Source: Paraburkholderia lycopersici (lineage in GTDB: Bacteria; Pseudomonadota; Gammaproteobacteria; Burkholderiales; Burkholderiaceae). Taken from it: 59,108 nt of DNA. Both the position numbers and the translations under genes were made by a program. The stretch spans positions 1 to 59,108 of the forward strand of contig NZ_FMYQ01000038.1 in the NCBI RefSeq assembly GCF_900096975.1. The letters run 5' to 3'. Below are positions 8,018-15,850 of the stretch, piece by piece; positions within the stretch are counted from its first letter, which is position 1, and every line of letters starts with the position of its first letter. The notes under the pieces are model-generated. The model saw nothing but the letters and a program-made list of their open reading frames with translations. It ran no database searches and was not told the DNA's origin.

Positions 8018-9244
8018 ATGAAGGTTTCGACCATCGTCATCGTCGGGGCGGGCCAGGCGGGCGCGCTCGCCGCCGCCGAACTGCGCCAGCAGGGCTATGC
8101 GGGCCGCGTGGTGTTGATCGGCGAGGAAGCGCACGCGCCTTATGAACGGCCGCCGCTTTCGAAGGACGTGCTGCTCCAGCCGCAGACCGCCAGGTGCGCC
8201 ATTCACGGCGAGGGATTCTATGCGGAGCAAAACATCGAGCTGAAGCTCGGCATGGCGGCGACCGCGTTGGACGCGCAGGCTCGCACCATCGCGCTCGCCG
8301 ACGGCGAAACCCTCGCGTTCGACGCGTTGCTGCTGGCCACCGGCGCACGCGTGCGCCGCCTGCCGATGCTCGACGCGCTCGGCGAGAACGTCCATACGCT
8401 GCGCACGCTCGACGACGCGCAGCGCCTCCTGCCCGTACTGCAAGCGGGCAAGCGCGTGCTGCTGGTAGGCGCGGGCGTGATCGGCCTCGAACTCGCCTCG
8501 AGCGCGGTCGATCTCGGCGCGCAAGTCACCGTCGTCGAGCAGGCGTCGCGCGCGATGGCGCGCTGCGCTCCGCCGTTGCTGACCGATCATCTGTGCAACG
8601 TGCATCGCGCGCGCGGCGTGGCGCTGCATCTGGGGGCGCCGCTCGCGGCGGCCGCGCGCGAGAACGGCGAGATCGTGCTCACGCTCGAAAACGGCACGCG
8701 CCTCGCGGGCGACGCGGTGATCTACGGCATCGGCGTCGAGCCCGAAACCACGCTTGCACAAGCGGCGGGACTGCACGTGGACAACGGCATCGTGATCGAC
8801 GCGCAGTGCCGCACCTCGCACGCGCACATCTACGCGGCCGGCGACGCCGCGAGCGAGCGGATCGAGGCAAGCGGCCACCATCGACGCCGCGAAACGTGGG
8901 AGAACGCGAACCGCCAGGCGCAAACGGCGGCGCGCACGATGCTGGGCCTCGCGCCCGAAGCGCGCGAGGCGGACTGGTTCTGGACCGATCAATGCGGCCT
9001 CAACATCCAGTTCGCCGGCGACATGGCCGCGCCCGAATGGATCGCGCGCGGCACGCTCGACGCGCCGCCTTGCGTGCTGTTCGGCCTCGATGACGACGGC
9101 GCGCTCGTGGGTGCGATCACCGTGAACCAGGGCCGCGACATGCGCAGCGCCAAGGCGTTGATCGGCAAGCGCGCCCGCATTGCCCGCGAAACGCTCGCCG
9201 ATCCCGCGCAGAACCTGCGCAATCTGGCGCGCGAATTCGCATAG
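8018..9244 (+). CDS. hcaD: Ferredoxin reductase of phenylpropionate dioxygenase
   Basis: A 408-residue FAD/NADH-dependent ferredoxin reductase of the Rieske dioxygenase system, which passes electrons from NADH to HcaC. It shows two dinucleotide motifs, GAGQAGALAA near the N-terminus (FAD) and LLVGAGVIGLELA around 150 (NADH). YERPPLSKDVL is typical of this reductase family, and IYAAGDAAS is the C-terminal FAD-contact motif. A GGGAAA-type ribosome site precedes the ATG. It is the last gene of hcaEFCBD; no clear terminator was seen before the tRNA promoter. Confidence 0.93.
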   Translation: MKVSTIVIVGAGQAGALAAAELRQQGYAGRVVLIGEEAHAPYERPPLSKDVLLQPQTARCAIHGEGFYAEQNIELKLGMAATALDAQARTIALADGETLAFDALLLATGARVRRLPMLDALGENVHTLRTLDDAQRLLPVLQAGKRVLLVGAGVIGLELASSAVDLGAQVTVVEQASRAMARCAPPLLTDHLCNVHRARGVALHLGAPLAAAARENGEIVLTLENGTRLAGDAVIYGIGVEPETTLAQAAGLHVDNGIVIDAQCRTSHAHIYAAGDAASERIEASGHHRRRETWENANRQAQTAARTMLGLAPEAREADWFWTDQCGLNIQFAGDMAAPEWIARGTLDAPPCVLFGLDDDGALVGAITVNQGRDMRSAKALIGKRARIARETLADPAQNLRNLAREFA

Positions 9245-9332
9245 TTCCACGTGCCTCCACATGCATTTACGCGCCTTTGCGTACAAGCGCACCCGGACAC
9301 AGGGCCCGTTTCATCCGATATGGGAAAAGCGC

Positions 9333-9361
9333 TTGCAAGCGCGCGCGAGTGTCTCTATAAT
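9333..9361 (+). promoter_or_regulatory. Sigma-70 type promoter of tRNA-Val
   Basis: TTGCAA (9333-9338), a 17-base spacer and a perfect TATAAT (9356-9361) lie 12 bases before the mature tRNA 5' end. Spacing and position fit a strong housekeeping promoter. Confidence 0.8.
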
Positions 9362-9373
9362 TCGCGCCTCGAC

Positions 9374-9450
9374 AGGCTCGTAGCTCAGTTGGTTAGAGCA
9401 CCACCTTGACATGGTGGGGGTCGTTGGTTCGAATCCAATCGAGCCTACCA
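9374..9450 (+). tRNA. tRNA-Val (GAC)
   Basis: A 77-base cloverleaf. The acceptor stem AGGCTCG pairs with CGAGCCT, followed by the encoded ACCA end. The D-arm is GCTC...GAGC. The anticodon stem CCACC/GGTGG encloses the loop TTGACAT with anticodon GAC, decoding GUC/GUU valine. The T-arm contains GGTTCGAATCC. The CCA is encoded. It has its own promoter and a downstream hairpin. Confidence 0.97.
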
Positions 9451-9492
9451 ACGAACATGCAGTAAAGAAGCTGTACCTTGCAGCAACTTGTG

Positions 9493-9530
9493 AATGACGC
9501 ATTCCCTCGCGGGTCTGCGTCATTTTCTTT
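9493..9530 (+). terminator. Intrinsic terminator downstream of tRNA-Val
   Basis: AATGACGCA (9493-9501) pairs with TGCGTCATT (9516-9524) and is followed by a T-rich run (TTTCTTT). It lies about 40 bases after the tRNA end. Confidence 0.8.
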
Positions 9531-9674
9531 GGGTGCCTTCTTTGTGCGCGCAAATCACGCGCATCGCTATCCATAGCATGCCAACGCACGCATAGCTTCG
9601 CAGAAATCGTCGGTTCTTCTCGCGGCGCAAGCCTGCTTGAATGGGCGCTCCACGTCCAGCCGAGGAGACTTTCG

Positions 9675-10637
9675 ATGTCCGACGTTCAAACGCAGCGCCC
9701 CGCCGCCTCTGTTTCGTCCGCTCATCTGCATTCCGCCACGAATTCGCGTACCGACGCGAAGCTCGATCTCCATCAGGTCGCGGGCCGTATTGGCGCGCGC
9801 ATCGACGGGGTGCGGCTTCACGCCGATCTCGATAGCGCCACGTTCGATGCGATCAGCGCCGCGCTGCTGCGCCACAAGGTGTTGTTCTTCCGCGGCCAGC
9901 AGCATCTCGACGACACCGCGCAGGAAGCGTTCGCGCGCCGCTTTGGCGAAACGGTCGCGCATCCCACGGTGCCCTCGGTGGAGGGCGGCAGCCTGCTCGA
10001 ACTCGATTCGCTGCACGGCGCCCGCGCCAACTCGTGGCACACCGACGTCACCTTCGTGGACGCCTACCCGAAAGTCTCCATCCTGCGCGCCGTGGTGATT
10101 CCGCCGTTCGGCGGCGACACGGTCTGGGCCAATACGGCTGCCGCGTACGCGCAGTTGCCCGAGCCGCTGCGCGCGCTCGCCGACACGCTCTGGGCGCTGC
10201 ACACCAACGCCTACGATTACGCCTCCACGCACGCGAACGCGGACAGCGCGCAGCTCAAGCGCTATCGCGAGGTCTTCACGTCGAAGCGCTATGAGACCGA
10301 GCATCCCGTGGTGCGCGTGCATCCGGAAACGGGTGAGCGCACGCTCGTGCTCGGCCACTTCGTGCAGCGGCTAAAGGGGCTTTCGGCATTCGACTCGGCG
10401 CACTTGCTGCAGGTCTTCCACGAACACGTGACGCGACTCGAAAACACGGTGCGCTGGAGCTGGCAAGCGGGCGACGTCGCGATCTGGGACAACCGCGCGA
10501 CGCAACACTACGCGATCAACGACTACGGCGACGCGCGCCGCATCGTGCGGCGCGCGACCGTGCGCGGCGAAGTGCCGGTGAGCATCGACGGGCGTCAGAG
10601 CGTCGTCGTGCGCGAGGAAGGCGCGACGCTGCAATAA
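9675..10637 (+). CDS. TauD/TfdA-family Fe(II)/2-oxoglutarate dioxygenase (AtsK/TauD-like)
   Basis: A 320-residue non-haem iron dioxygenase. The family uses 2-oxoglutarate and O2 to hydroxylate taurine, alkyl sulfates or related acids, often releasing sulfite or sulfate. Iron ligands are His122-x-Asp124 in NSWHTDVTF and His278 in NRATQHYAINDY; Arg289/Arg292 in ARRIVRR is placed to bind 2-oxoglutarate. A GAGGAGAC ribosome site precedes the ATG. The general shape resembles alkylsulfatase AtsK and TauD, but the substrate cannot be read from sequence. No transport genes adjoin it; it is convergent with the dehydrogenase at 10649 with only 11 bases between stops. Confidence 0.85.
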   Translation: MSDVQTQRPAASVSSAHLHSATNSRTDAKLDLHQVAGRIGARIDGVRLHADLDSATFDAISAALLRHKVLFFRGQQHLDDTAQEAFARRFGETVAHPTVPSVEGGSLLELDSLHGARANSWHTDVTFVDAYPKVSILRAVVIPPFGGDTVWANTAAAYAQLPEPLRALADTLWALHTNAYDYASTHANADSAQLKRYREVFTSKRYETEHPVVRVHPETGERTLVLGHFVQRLKGLSAFDSAHLLQVFHEHVTRLENTVRWSWQAGDVAIWDNRATQHYAINDYGDARRIVRRATVRGEVPVSIDGRQSVVVREEGATLQ

Positions 10638-10648
10638 CCGGCGGCGTA

Positions 10649-11896
10649 TCAGCGGCCCGGCGCGAAGGCGTCGCCGTCGATCGGCAGTTCGCGCTCCGCC
10701 AGCAGATCGGCGAGCAGTTGCGCACTGCCGGGCGCGAGCGTGAAGCCGAGCGCGCCGTGCCCCGTGTTGAGCCACAGGTTGCGAAAGTGCGTTGCGCCGA
10801 TCAGCGGCTTGCTGTCCGGCGTGGCGGGGCGCATACCGGTCCACGTCTGGATGGCGCCGTAGTCGCCGGCGGCGGGAAACGTGTCGCGCGCCTGGCGCGT
10901 GAGCAGCGCGATGCGGGCTTCGTCGGCGTGCGGGTTCATGCCCGTGAGGTCGACCATGCCCGCAACGCGCAGACGCTCGCCGAGCGGCGCGTAGACCACC
11001 TTGTGATGCGCATCCGTGACCGAGACGCGCGGCGCGCCGTGCGCATCGGCGTGGGGCAGCGTGAGGCTATAACCCTTGAGCGGATAGACGGGCACGTTCA
11101 CGCCGAGCGAGGCCAGTATCGGCTGGCTCTGGAAGCCGAGGCACACGACAAAGGCGTCGGCCTCGATGTCCCCCCGCGAGGTTTGCGCGGCGAGCACGCG
11201 CAGCCCCTTCGTCCGCAGGCCCGCGAACTCGGTGGCGAGCTGCAGGCTCACGCCGTGGCGCTGCGCCGCGCGGGCAAGGCCGCGCGTGAACTGGCCGCAA
11301 TCGGCGGCCTCCTCGCCCGGCGTGTGAATGCCGCCCACGATCTTCCCGCCGATATGCGCGAGCGCAGGCTCGAGCGCAACGCAAGCCGCGCCGTCGAGCG
11401 CATGCTGCACGCAGCCCAATTGCGCCTGATACGCTGCCTGGCTGCGCGCGCCCGCAAAGCTTTCCCGATCGCGATAGACCACGAGCTTGCCGTTGCGCAC
11501 GTAGTCGAACGAGAGCGCTTCGCGCTCGACGACCTCGTGCATGAGGCGCTGACTGAGAAAGCCAAGCCCGAGCAGTTCGGCTGTGGTCGCGCGGCTGCGC
11601 GCGCGCGTGCAGGCGCGCAGGAACGCGAGGCACCAGTGCCATTGATGCGGATCGAGCCGCGGTACGAAGCGCAGCGCGGCGTCGCGCGAGAAAAGCCATT
11701 GCGGCAACTTGGGGAGCACCGAGGGATCGGCGAGCGGCGCGACATAGCTGTAGCTGAGCTGGCCGCCGTTGGCGTGGCTCGCTTCGCGCGCCACGTCCGC
11801 GTGGCGCTCGACCAGCGTGACCTCATGCCCATCGCGGGCAAGCGCGTAGGCCGTCGTCACGCCGATCACCCCACCGCCCAGAACGCAAACTCGCAT
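10649..11896 (-). CDS. D-amino-acid dehydrogenase-like FAD oxidoreductase (DadA family)
   Basis: A 415-residue DAO-superfamily flavoenzyme. The N-terminal FAD motif is VLGGGVIGVTTAYALARDG, and the C-terminal GMRPATPDSKPLIGAT...LNTGHGALGFT is the typical end of small-subunit D-amino-acid dehydrogenases. The family oxidises D-amino acids to 2-oxo acids and passes electrons to the respiratory chain. No alanine racemase gene is next to it, so this is probably a DadA paralogue with unknown preference. It is convergent with the TauD-like gene, with no operon partner on its strand. Confidence 0.82.
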   Translation of the reverse strand: MRVCVLGGGVIGVTTAYALARDGHEVTLVERHADVAREASHANGGQLSYSYVAPLADPSVLPKLPQWLFSRDAALRFVPRLDPHQWHWCLAFLRACTRARSRATTAELLGLGFLSQRLMHEVVEREALSFDYVRNGKLVVYRDRESFAGARSQAAYQAQLGCVQHALDGAACVALEPALAHIGGKIVGGIHTPGEEAADCGQFTRGLARAAQRHGVSLQLATEFAGLRTKGLRVLAAQTSRGDIEADAFVVCLGFQSQPILASLGVNVPVYPLKGYSLTLPHADAHGAPRVSVTDAHHKVVYAPLGERLRVAGMVDLTGMNPHADEARIALLTRQARDTFPAAGDYGAIQTWTGMRPATPDSKPLIGATHFRNLWLNTGHGALGFTLAPGSAQLLADLLAERELPIDGDAFAPGR

Positions 11897-12053
11897 AGTC
11901 CGTTGTTTCTCTTTCGCTTGCGGCCGAACCCTTGCGGCCTATGCCGCCAGTCTGGCCCGGAACGATGCGGAACTCAATTGCGTTTTTGCGCGCGCGGATA
12001 ACCTCGGCTTAAGTCGTCGAACGTTGTCTCCGCAACGGCGCCGGAGCGCATGC

Positions 12054-13682
12054 TCAGGCCAGCGCAGGCGCGGCCCCGCGGACTGCCTGCGGGTCGGCGG
12101 CGGCAGGCGCCGGCCGCATGCCGGCCTGCCCCGCGCCGCCCAGACGGAACACGGCCACGGCCTCGCGCAGCACGTCGGCCTGCGCTTCGAGCGATTGCGC
12201 GGCCGCCGCCGCTTCTTCCACGAGCGCCGCGTTGCGCTGCGTGACCTCGTCGATCTGCGCGATCGCCCGGTTCACCTGCTCGATGCCGTCGCTCTGCGCG
12301 TGCGTCGCCGTCTCGATCCCGGTCATGATGCCGCTCACGCGCGCCACCGCGCTGCGCGCCTCGTCCATCGTGCGGCGCGCGTCCTCCACGAGGCGCGCGC
12401 CCGCGCCGACCGTCGCCACCGATGCGGAAATCAGTTCCTTGATCTCCTTGGCCGCCGTGCCCGAGCGCTGCGCAAGGCTACGCACCTCGCTCGCCACCAC
12501 CGCGAAGCCACGCCCCTGCTCGCCCGCGCGCGCCGCTTCCACGGCCGCATTGAGCGCGAGAATGTTGGTCTGGAACGCAATGCCCTCGATGATGCCGGTG
12601 ATCTCCTCCACCTTCTGCGACGAAGCCGTGATGTCGCTCATCGTCGCATTCACGCGCGCCACCACGTCGGCCCCGCGCGTGACCGTTTCGAGCGCCGCCT
12701 GGGCGAGGCCGCTCGCTTCCTTCGCGCCGTCCGTATTCTGGCGCACCGCCGCCGAAAGCTCCTCGATGCTCGCCGCCGTTTCTTCGAGCGCCGCCGCCTG
12801 CTGCGCCGTGCGGTCCGAAAGGTCGATGTTGCCCGACGCGATCTGCTTCGCGCCCTGCGTGATTTCGTGCATGCTGCCGCGCACGCGCGAAACGGTGCCG
12901 ACGAGCCCGTCGCGCATCGTCTGCAGCGCGTTGAGCAGCTGCCCCATTTCGTTCTTCGAGCGCACCTTCACGTCCACGGTCAGATCGCCGGCCGCGATGC
13001 GCTCGAAGTGGCGAATCGCGTGGTTCACCGGCTTGACCACCGCGGCGGCGAGCCCCACGCGCGCGATCACGCCGATCGCCACGCCCACCACGGCGATCGC
13101 GCCGAACACGATGAGCGACATGCGAAAACGCAGCGCAGCCGTGTCGGCGTCCTGCTGCTGGCGCGCGGCTTGCCAGTTTTCGAGCGCCTCGATCGCCTTC
13201 GCGTACGCGCCGTAATAGCGGTCGGCGGTTTCGCCCTGGATCGTGCGGAAGGTGTTGAAGTCGTTGTCGACGAGCGCCCTGTACTCGGGCTCGAGCGCCT
13301 GGTCCACGAGCGCCTGGCGCGCGCTGCTCACGGCCTGCGCGAGGCGCGCCTCCCCGACGTCCTCGAACGGGCCGCCACCGTATTGCGCGAACTCCCGGTT
13401 CGAATCCACGAGCACCTTGTGCGCGTTCTCGAGCATGCCTTCGGTGGATTTGCCGACGCTGAAGAGCGTCTCGTAGCCGCCAAGCGCGAGGCGGACCTGG
13501 AGCAGGCGCTCGGAACTGGTCTTGAGGGCGTCGAGCGACTGCGCGCCGCGCTGGACATCGTGCAGGCTGTCGTTGGTGATCGCGAGCGCGCCGTACGACA
13601 CGCCGATCACCGTCAGCAGGAACACGACGAAGATACCGATAACGAGCGTAAGTCCACGGCGAATGGTGATGTTTCCGAGCAT
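12054..13682 (-). CDS. Methyl-accepting chemotaxis protein (Tar/Tsr type)
   Basis: A chemoreceptor of 542 residues counted from the ATG at 13682 (MLGNITIRRGL), which has a GGAGA ribosome site; the frame continues upstream but without receptor features. TM1 is at about 11-30. A four-helix-bundle periplasmic sensor follows to about 190, then TM2, then a HAMP domain. The cytoplasmic hairpin has the conserved tip IAFQTNILALNAAVEAARAG and EVRSLAQRSGTAAKEIK. It would feed a CheW-CheA complex. No C-terminal NWETF-like pentapeptide for CheR/CheB is present. The ligand cannot be told. Confidence 0.92.
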   Translation of the reverse strand: MLGNITIRRGLTLVIGIFVVFLLTVIGVSYGALAITNDSLHDVQRGAQSLDALKTSSERLLQVRLALGGYETLFSVGKSTEGMLENAHKVLVDSNREFAQYGGGPFEDVGEARLAQAVSSARQALVDQALEPEYRALVDNDFNTFRTIQGETADRYYGAYAKAIEALENWQAARQQQDADTAALRFRMSLIVFGAIAVVGVAIGVIARVGLAAAVVKPVNHAIRHFERIAAGDLTVDVKVRSKNEMGQLLNALQTMRDGLVGTVSRVRGSMHEITQGAKQIASGNIDLSDRTAQQAAALEETAASIEELSAAVRQNTDGAKEASGLAQAALETVTRGADVVARVNATMSDITASSQKVEEITGIIEGIAFQTNILALNAAVEAARAGEQGRGFAVVASEVRSLAQRSGTAAKEIKELISASVATVGAGARLVEDARRTMDEARSAVARVSGIMTGIETATHAQSDGIEQVNRAIAQIDEVTQRNAALVEEAAAAAQSLEAQADVLREAVAVFRLGGAGQAGMRPAPAAADPQAVRGAAPALA

Positions 13683-14072
13683 GACGTCTCCGTAGCGTTT
13701 TTTATGTTCCAGCCGATGCGAATTCCGCGCGGCCCCATGCGCCTTCGCACCTCGTTTCGGGTATCGGCAGGTGCGACACAACGCTGCATAGGGGAAATCC
13801 ATGAAGCCCGCACGGCTTCGCGGGTTGCGGCGAGAGTTTGCCGCAATGCGCTCGAAGCGCCGTCTGGTCCGGGTTGCGGCGTTGCCTGCGGGTTTGGCGC
13901 GAAGCCCGATCGCCTGCCCGGGAGGCGCCATCAGAACACGGGCGGCTAAAGTCGCGCGCGAAGCCCGCCCAGAGAAATGACGAAGGGCAAGGCGTTGCGC
14001 CTTGCCCTTTCCACACGATTCAGCGCTTTTACCGCAGCGCTCGTCTGCCTGGGTTTCCGCCTGACGGGGCGA
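13683..14072. other. 390-base intergenic region before the chemoreceptor
   Basis: No gene is supported here. On the minus strand, GCCGATAC at 13761-13768 matches seven of eight bases of the sigma-28 -10 octamer, 79 bases from the receptor ATG; a matching TAAA box at the usual distance is not seen. A strong hairpin lies at 13983-14009 (separate entry). Confidence 0.5.
13983..14010 (-). terminator. Strong hairpin, likely terminator of the SYLF gene
   Basis: A perfect 12-base stem: AAGGGCAAGGCG (13983-13994), loop TTG, CGCCTTGCCCTT (13998-14009). It lies about 65 bases beyond the stop of the leftward SYLF-domain gene. The T-tract is weak in both directions, so it may act as a partial or bidirectional terminator. 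Confidence 0.55.
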
Positions 14073-14660
14073 TCAGATCTTCAGACGCGAGACCTTGGTG
14101 CCCGCCAGCGAGACATCGGCCATGAGACCCGCGTTGGTGAGCACGAAGGCTTCCACCGGATTCGTGGCCGTGTTGGTATCGACCGTGCCGTTCGCGCCCA
14201 CGGTCACGAGCGCCACCGAAGCGTCGGCGCCGGCCGCCCAGCCGTCCGTCGCGCGGAATTTGTCGAGCGCGTCTTGCGTCATGAAGGCAAAGATGAGCGC
14301 CTTCGATTGCGCGCCTGCCTGCAGGCCGAACGAACCGGACACGGTGCTGTAGTAACCCACCGTTGCGCCGCCCACGCGCAGCGCGCCCTCGCCATACTGC
14401 GCGCCCACGATGAAGCCGGCCTGCAGCACCTCGGGGAACACCAGCACGCCGCGCGACTTCGCGAGGAGCTCGTGCGAGCCGTGCACGGTCGAATAGAGCC
14501 GCGACAGGGTAGAGTCGACGGCCGAATCGATCGACTGCCGCTTTGACATGTTGCTCGACGCCGACGTATTCGAACCCGTGGTCGTGGTGCAGCCTGCGAG
14601 CGCGAGACCGCCCGAGGCAAGCGTCACCGCCGCCGTCAGCATGAAGTTGCGTCGTTGCAT
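14073..14660 (-). CDS. SYLF (YSC84-like) domain lipoprotein
   Basis: A 195-residue protein counted from the ATG at 14660, which has GGAGA upstream; the longer open frame has no signal peptide at its start. MQRRNFMLTAAVTLASGGLALAGC is a lipoprotein signal with lipobox LAGC, so Cys24 would be acylated. The mature part is a SYLF domain with RGVLVFPEVLQAGFIVGAQYGEG, GYYSTVSGSFGLQAGAQSKA and the final DVSLAGTKVSRLKI. Lipid-binding SYLF lipoproteins are known in Burkholderia; their exact role is unclear, with phosphoinositide or lipid binding proposed. It probably sits in the outer membrane facing the periplasm. Confidence 0.88.
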   Translation of the reverse strand: MQRRNFMLTAAVTLASGGLALAGCTTTTGSNTSASSNMSKRQSIDSAVDSTLSRLYSTVHGSHELLAKSRGVLVFPEVLQAGFIVGAQYGEGALRVGGATVGYYSTVSGSFGLQAGAQSKALIFAFMTQDALDKFRATDGWAAGADASVALVTVGANGTVDTNTATNPVEAFVLTNAGLMADVSLAGTKVSRLKI

Positions 14661-14867
14661 TTGGTATCTCCACACGAATGAGAGTGCGAGGAAGTCGCAG
14701 CAAACCGCATGCCCGACTTCTCCTCCAGTTGGCCAAAGCTGCTTTTCGGGCGACGCCGCCGGTCGCCTTGGCCTCGCCTTGGCCTGATTGTGCCCGAATA
14801 ATGCGGTTAGCGTATATGAAGGCGCAATGTCAGCAAACACTGCGTCCGCACGGGTAGTGCGTTCGGC

Positions 14868-15824
14868 TCACGGTGTGGTGGCCTGCCACGACGCATCGGG
14901 ATCGAACGCCTTGATCGCCGCCGCCGCTTGCGTGCCATTCGGCCCGAGGTTCTTCTGATAGAGCTGCCCGTCCTGGTTGACGATGAAGCTCATCACCCCG
15001 CTCTTGCCGTACTGCGCCGGCCAGGCCACGAGCGCGAAACCGCCGCTCAGCTCGCCGTTTTCGAGGTAACTGCGCGCGCCGCCGCCGGCGTGCGGTCCTT
15101 GCGCGGTGAGGATGCGGAAGTGATAGCCGTGATAGCCCTCCTTCGGCGTGATCTTTGCGTTATGCGGCATGGTTTGCGCGAGCGGCCCGAGCGGACTTTC
15201 GGCTTCGCCCGGCGCGGCTGGCCAGTAGAGCCCGTCGTGCGTGCCAGGCGTGCTTACCAGGCGCTGCGCGTAGTGCTGCGTGAGCTTGCGATAGTCGTTC
15301 TGCGCGTCGACGTAGGCGAGCGAGGTGAGCATGGCGGCCCGTTCGTTGCGGCCGATGCGGCGCGTGAGGATTTCGCTCGCGCCTTCGCGCGGGTCGAAAC
15401 GCCAGCCCTTGCCCGTCTGCACGACGGGAATGGGCAGCGTCCAGCCGCTGTCGCCCACTTCGACGTGAGCACTCGCTTCGCCGGCAACGGGCGTGGCGTC
15501 GGGCACGATGCGATGACCCTTCGCCCAGGCGCCAAGATAGTCGTAGATATCGTCCTGACCGATGTTCCGGGTCGGAATGAATTCGGCGAAATCGTTGCCG
15601 AGGACGCGCTTCATGGCGCCCTCGTCATTGGTCGCGAGCGCGTCGGTGAAAGCGTTCGCGGCGGCCTCGGGCGTGGCGTAGACGGCTTGCGCGTACGCGG
15701 CCGCTCCGGCCAGCGGCGCCGGCAGCAGCACGGGCGCGGCAAAGAGCGCGAATGCCGTGCCGAACGCGAGCACGTAGTCGTGTGCGAGGCCGTGCAACAG
15801 GCAGCGTGCGGAAATGCGGATCAT
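14868..15824 (-). CDS. DUF2950 family exported protein
   Basis: A 318-residue protein of the DUF2950 family. I chose the ATG at 15824 (MIRISARCLLHG) because GAGGAG sits seven bases upstream; in-frame ATGs at 15848 and 15839 are possible. A hydrophobic stretch at about 18-46 looks like a signal or anchor. Family-like blocks are AANAFTDALATNDEGAMKRVLG, GYHGYHFRILTAQGPHAGGG and MSFIVNQDGQLYQKNLGP. The function of DUF2950 is unknown; it is nearly always encoded next to a DUF3300 gene, as here (26 bases downstream). It is likely periplasmic. Confidence 0.85.
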   Translation of the reverse strand: MIRISARCLLHGLAHDYVLAFGTAFALFAAPVLLPAPLAGAAAYAQAVYATPEAAANAFTDALATNDEGAMKRVLGNDFAEFIPTRNIGQDDIYDYLGAWAKGHRIVPDATPVAGEASAHVEVGDSGWTLPIPVVQTGKGWRFDPREGASEILTRRIGRNERAAMLTSLAYVDAQNDYRKLTQHYAQRLVSTPGTHDGLYWPAAPGEAESPLGPLAQTMPHNAKITPKEGYHGYHFRILTAQGPHAGGGARSYLENGELSGGFALVAWPAQYGKSGVMSFIVNQDGQLYQKNLGPNGTQAAAAIKAFDPDASWQATTP

Positions 15825-15850
15825 CGTGAGGCTCCTCATGAGATTCAACG

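Noticed and set aside
9311..9589. A 92-codon minus-strand frame containing SIGFEPTTPTMSRWCSNQLSYE
   Set aside because: It is the antisense of the tRNA-Val gene and its terminator. This peptide is a well-known artefact of translating tRNA antisense strands.
12024..13949. A 641-codon plus-strand frame rich in Arg/His/Ala
   Set aside because: It is the antisense shadow of the chemoreceptor gene. The composition is typical of GC-rich antisense frames and no family is visible.
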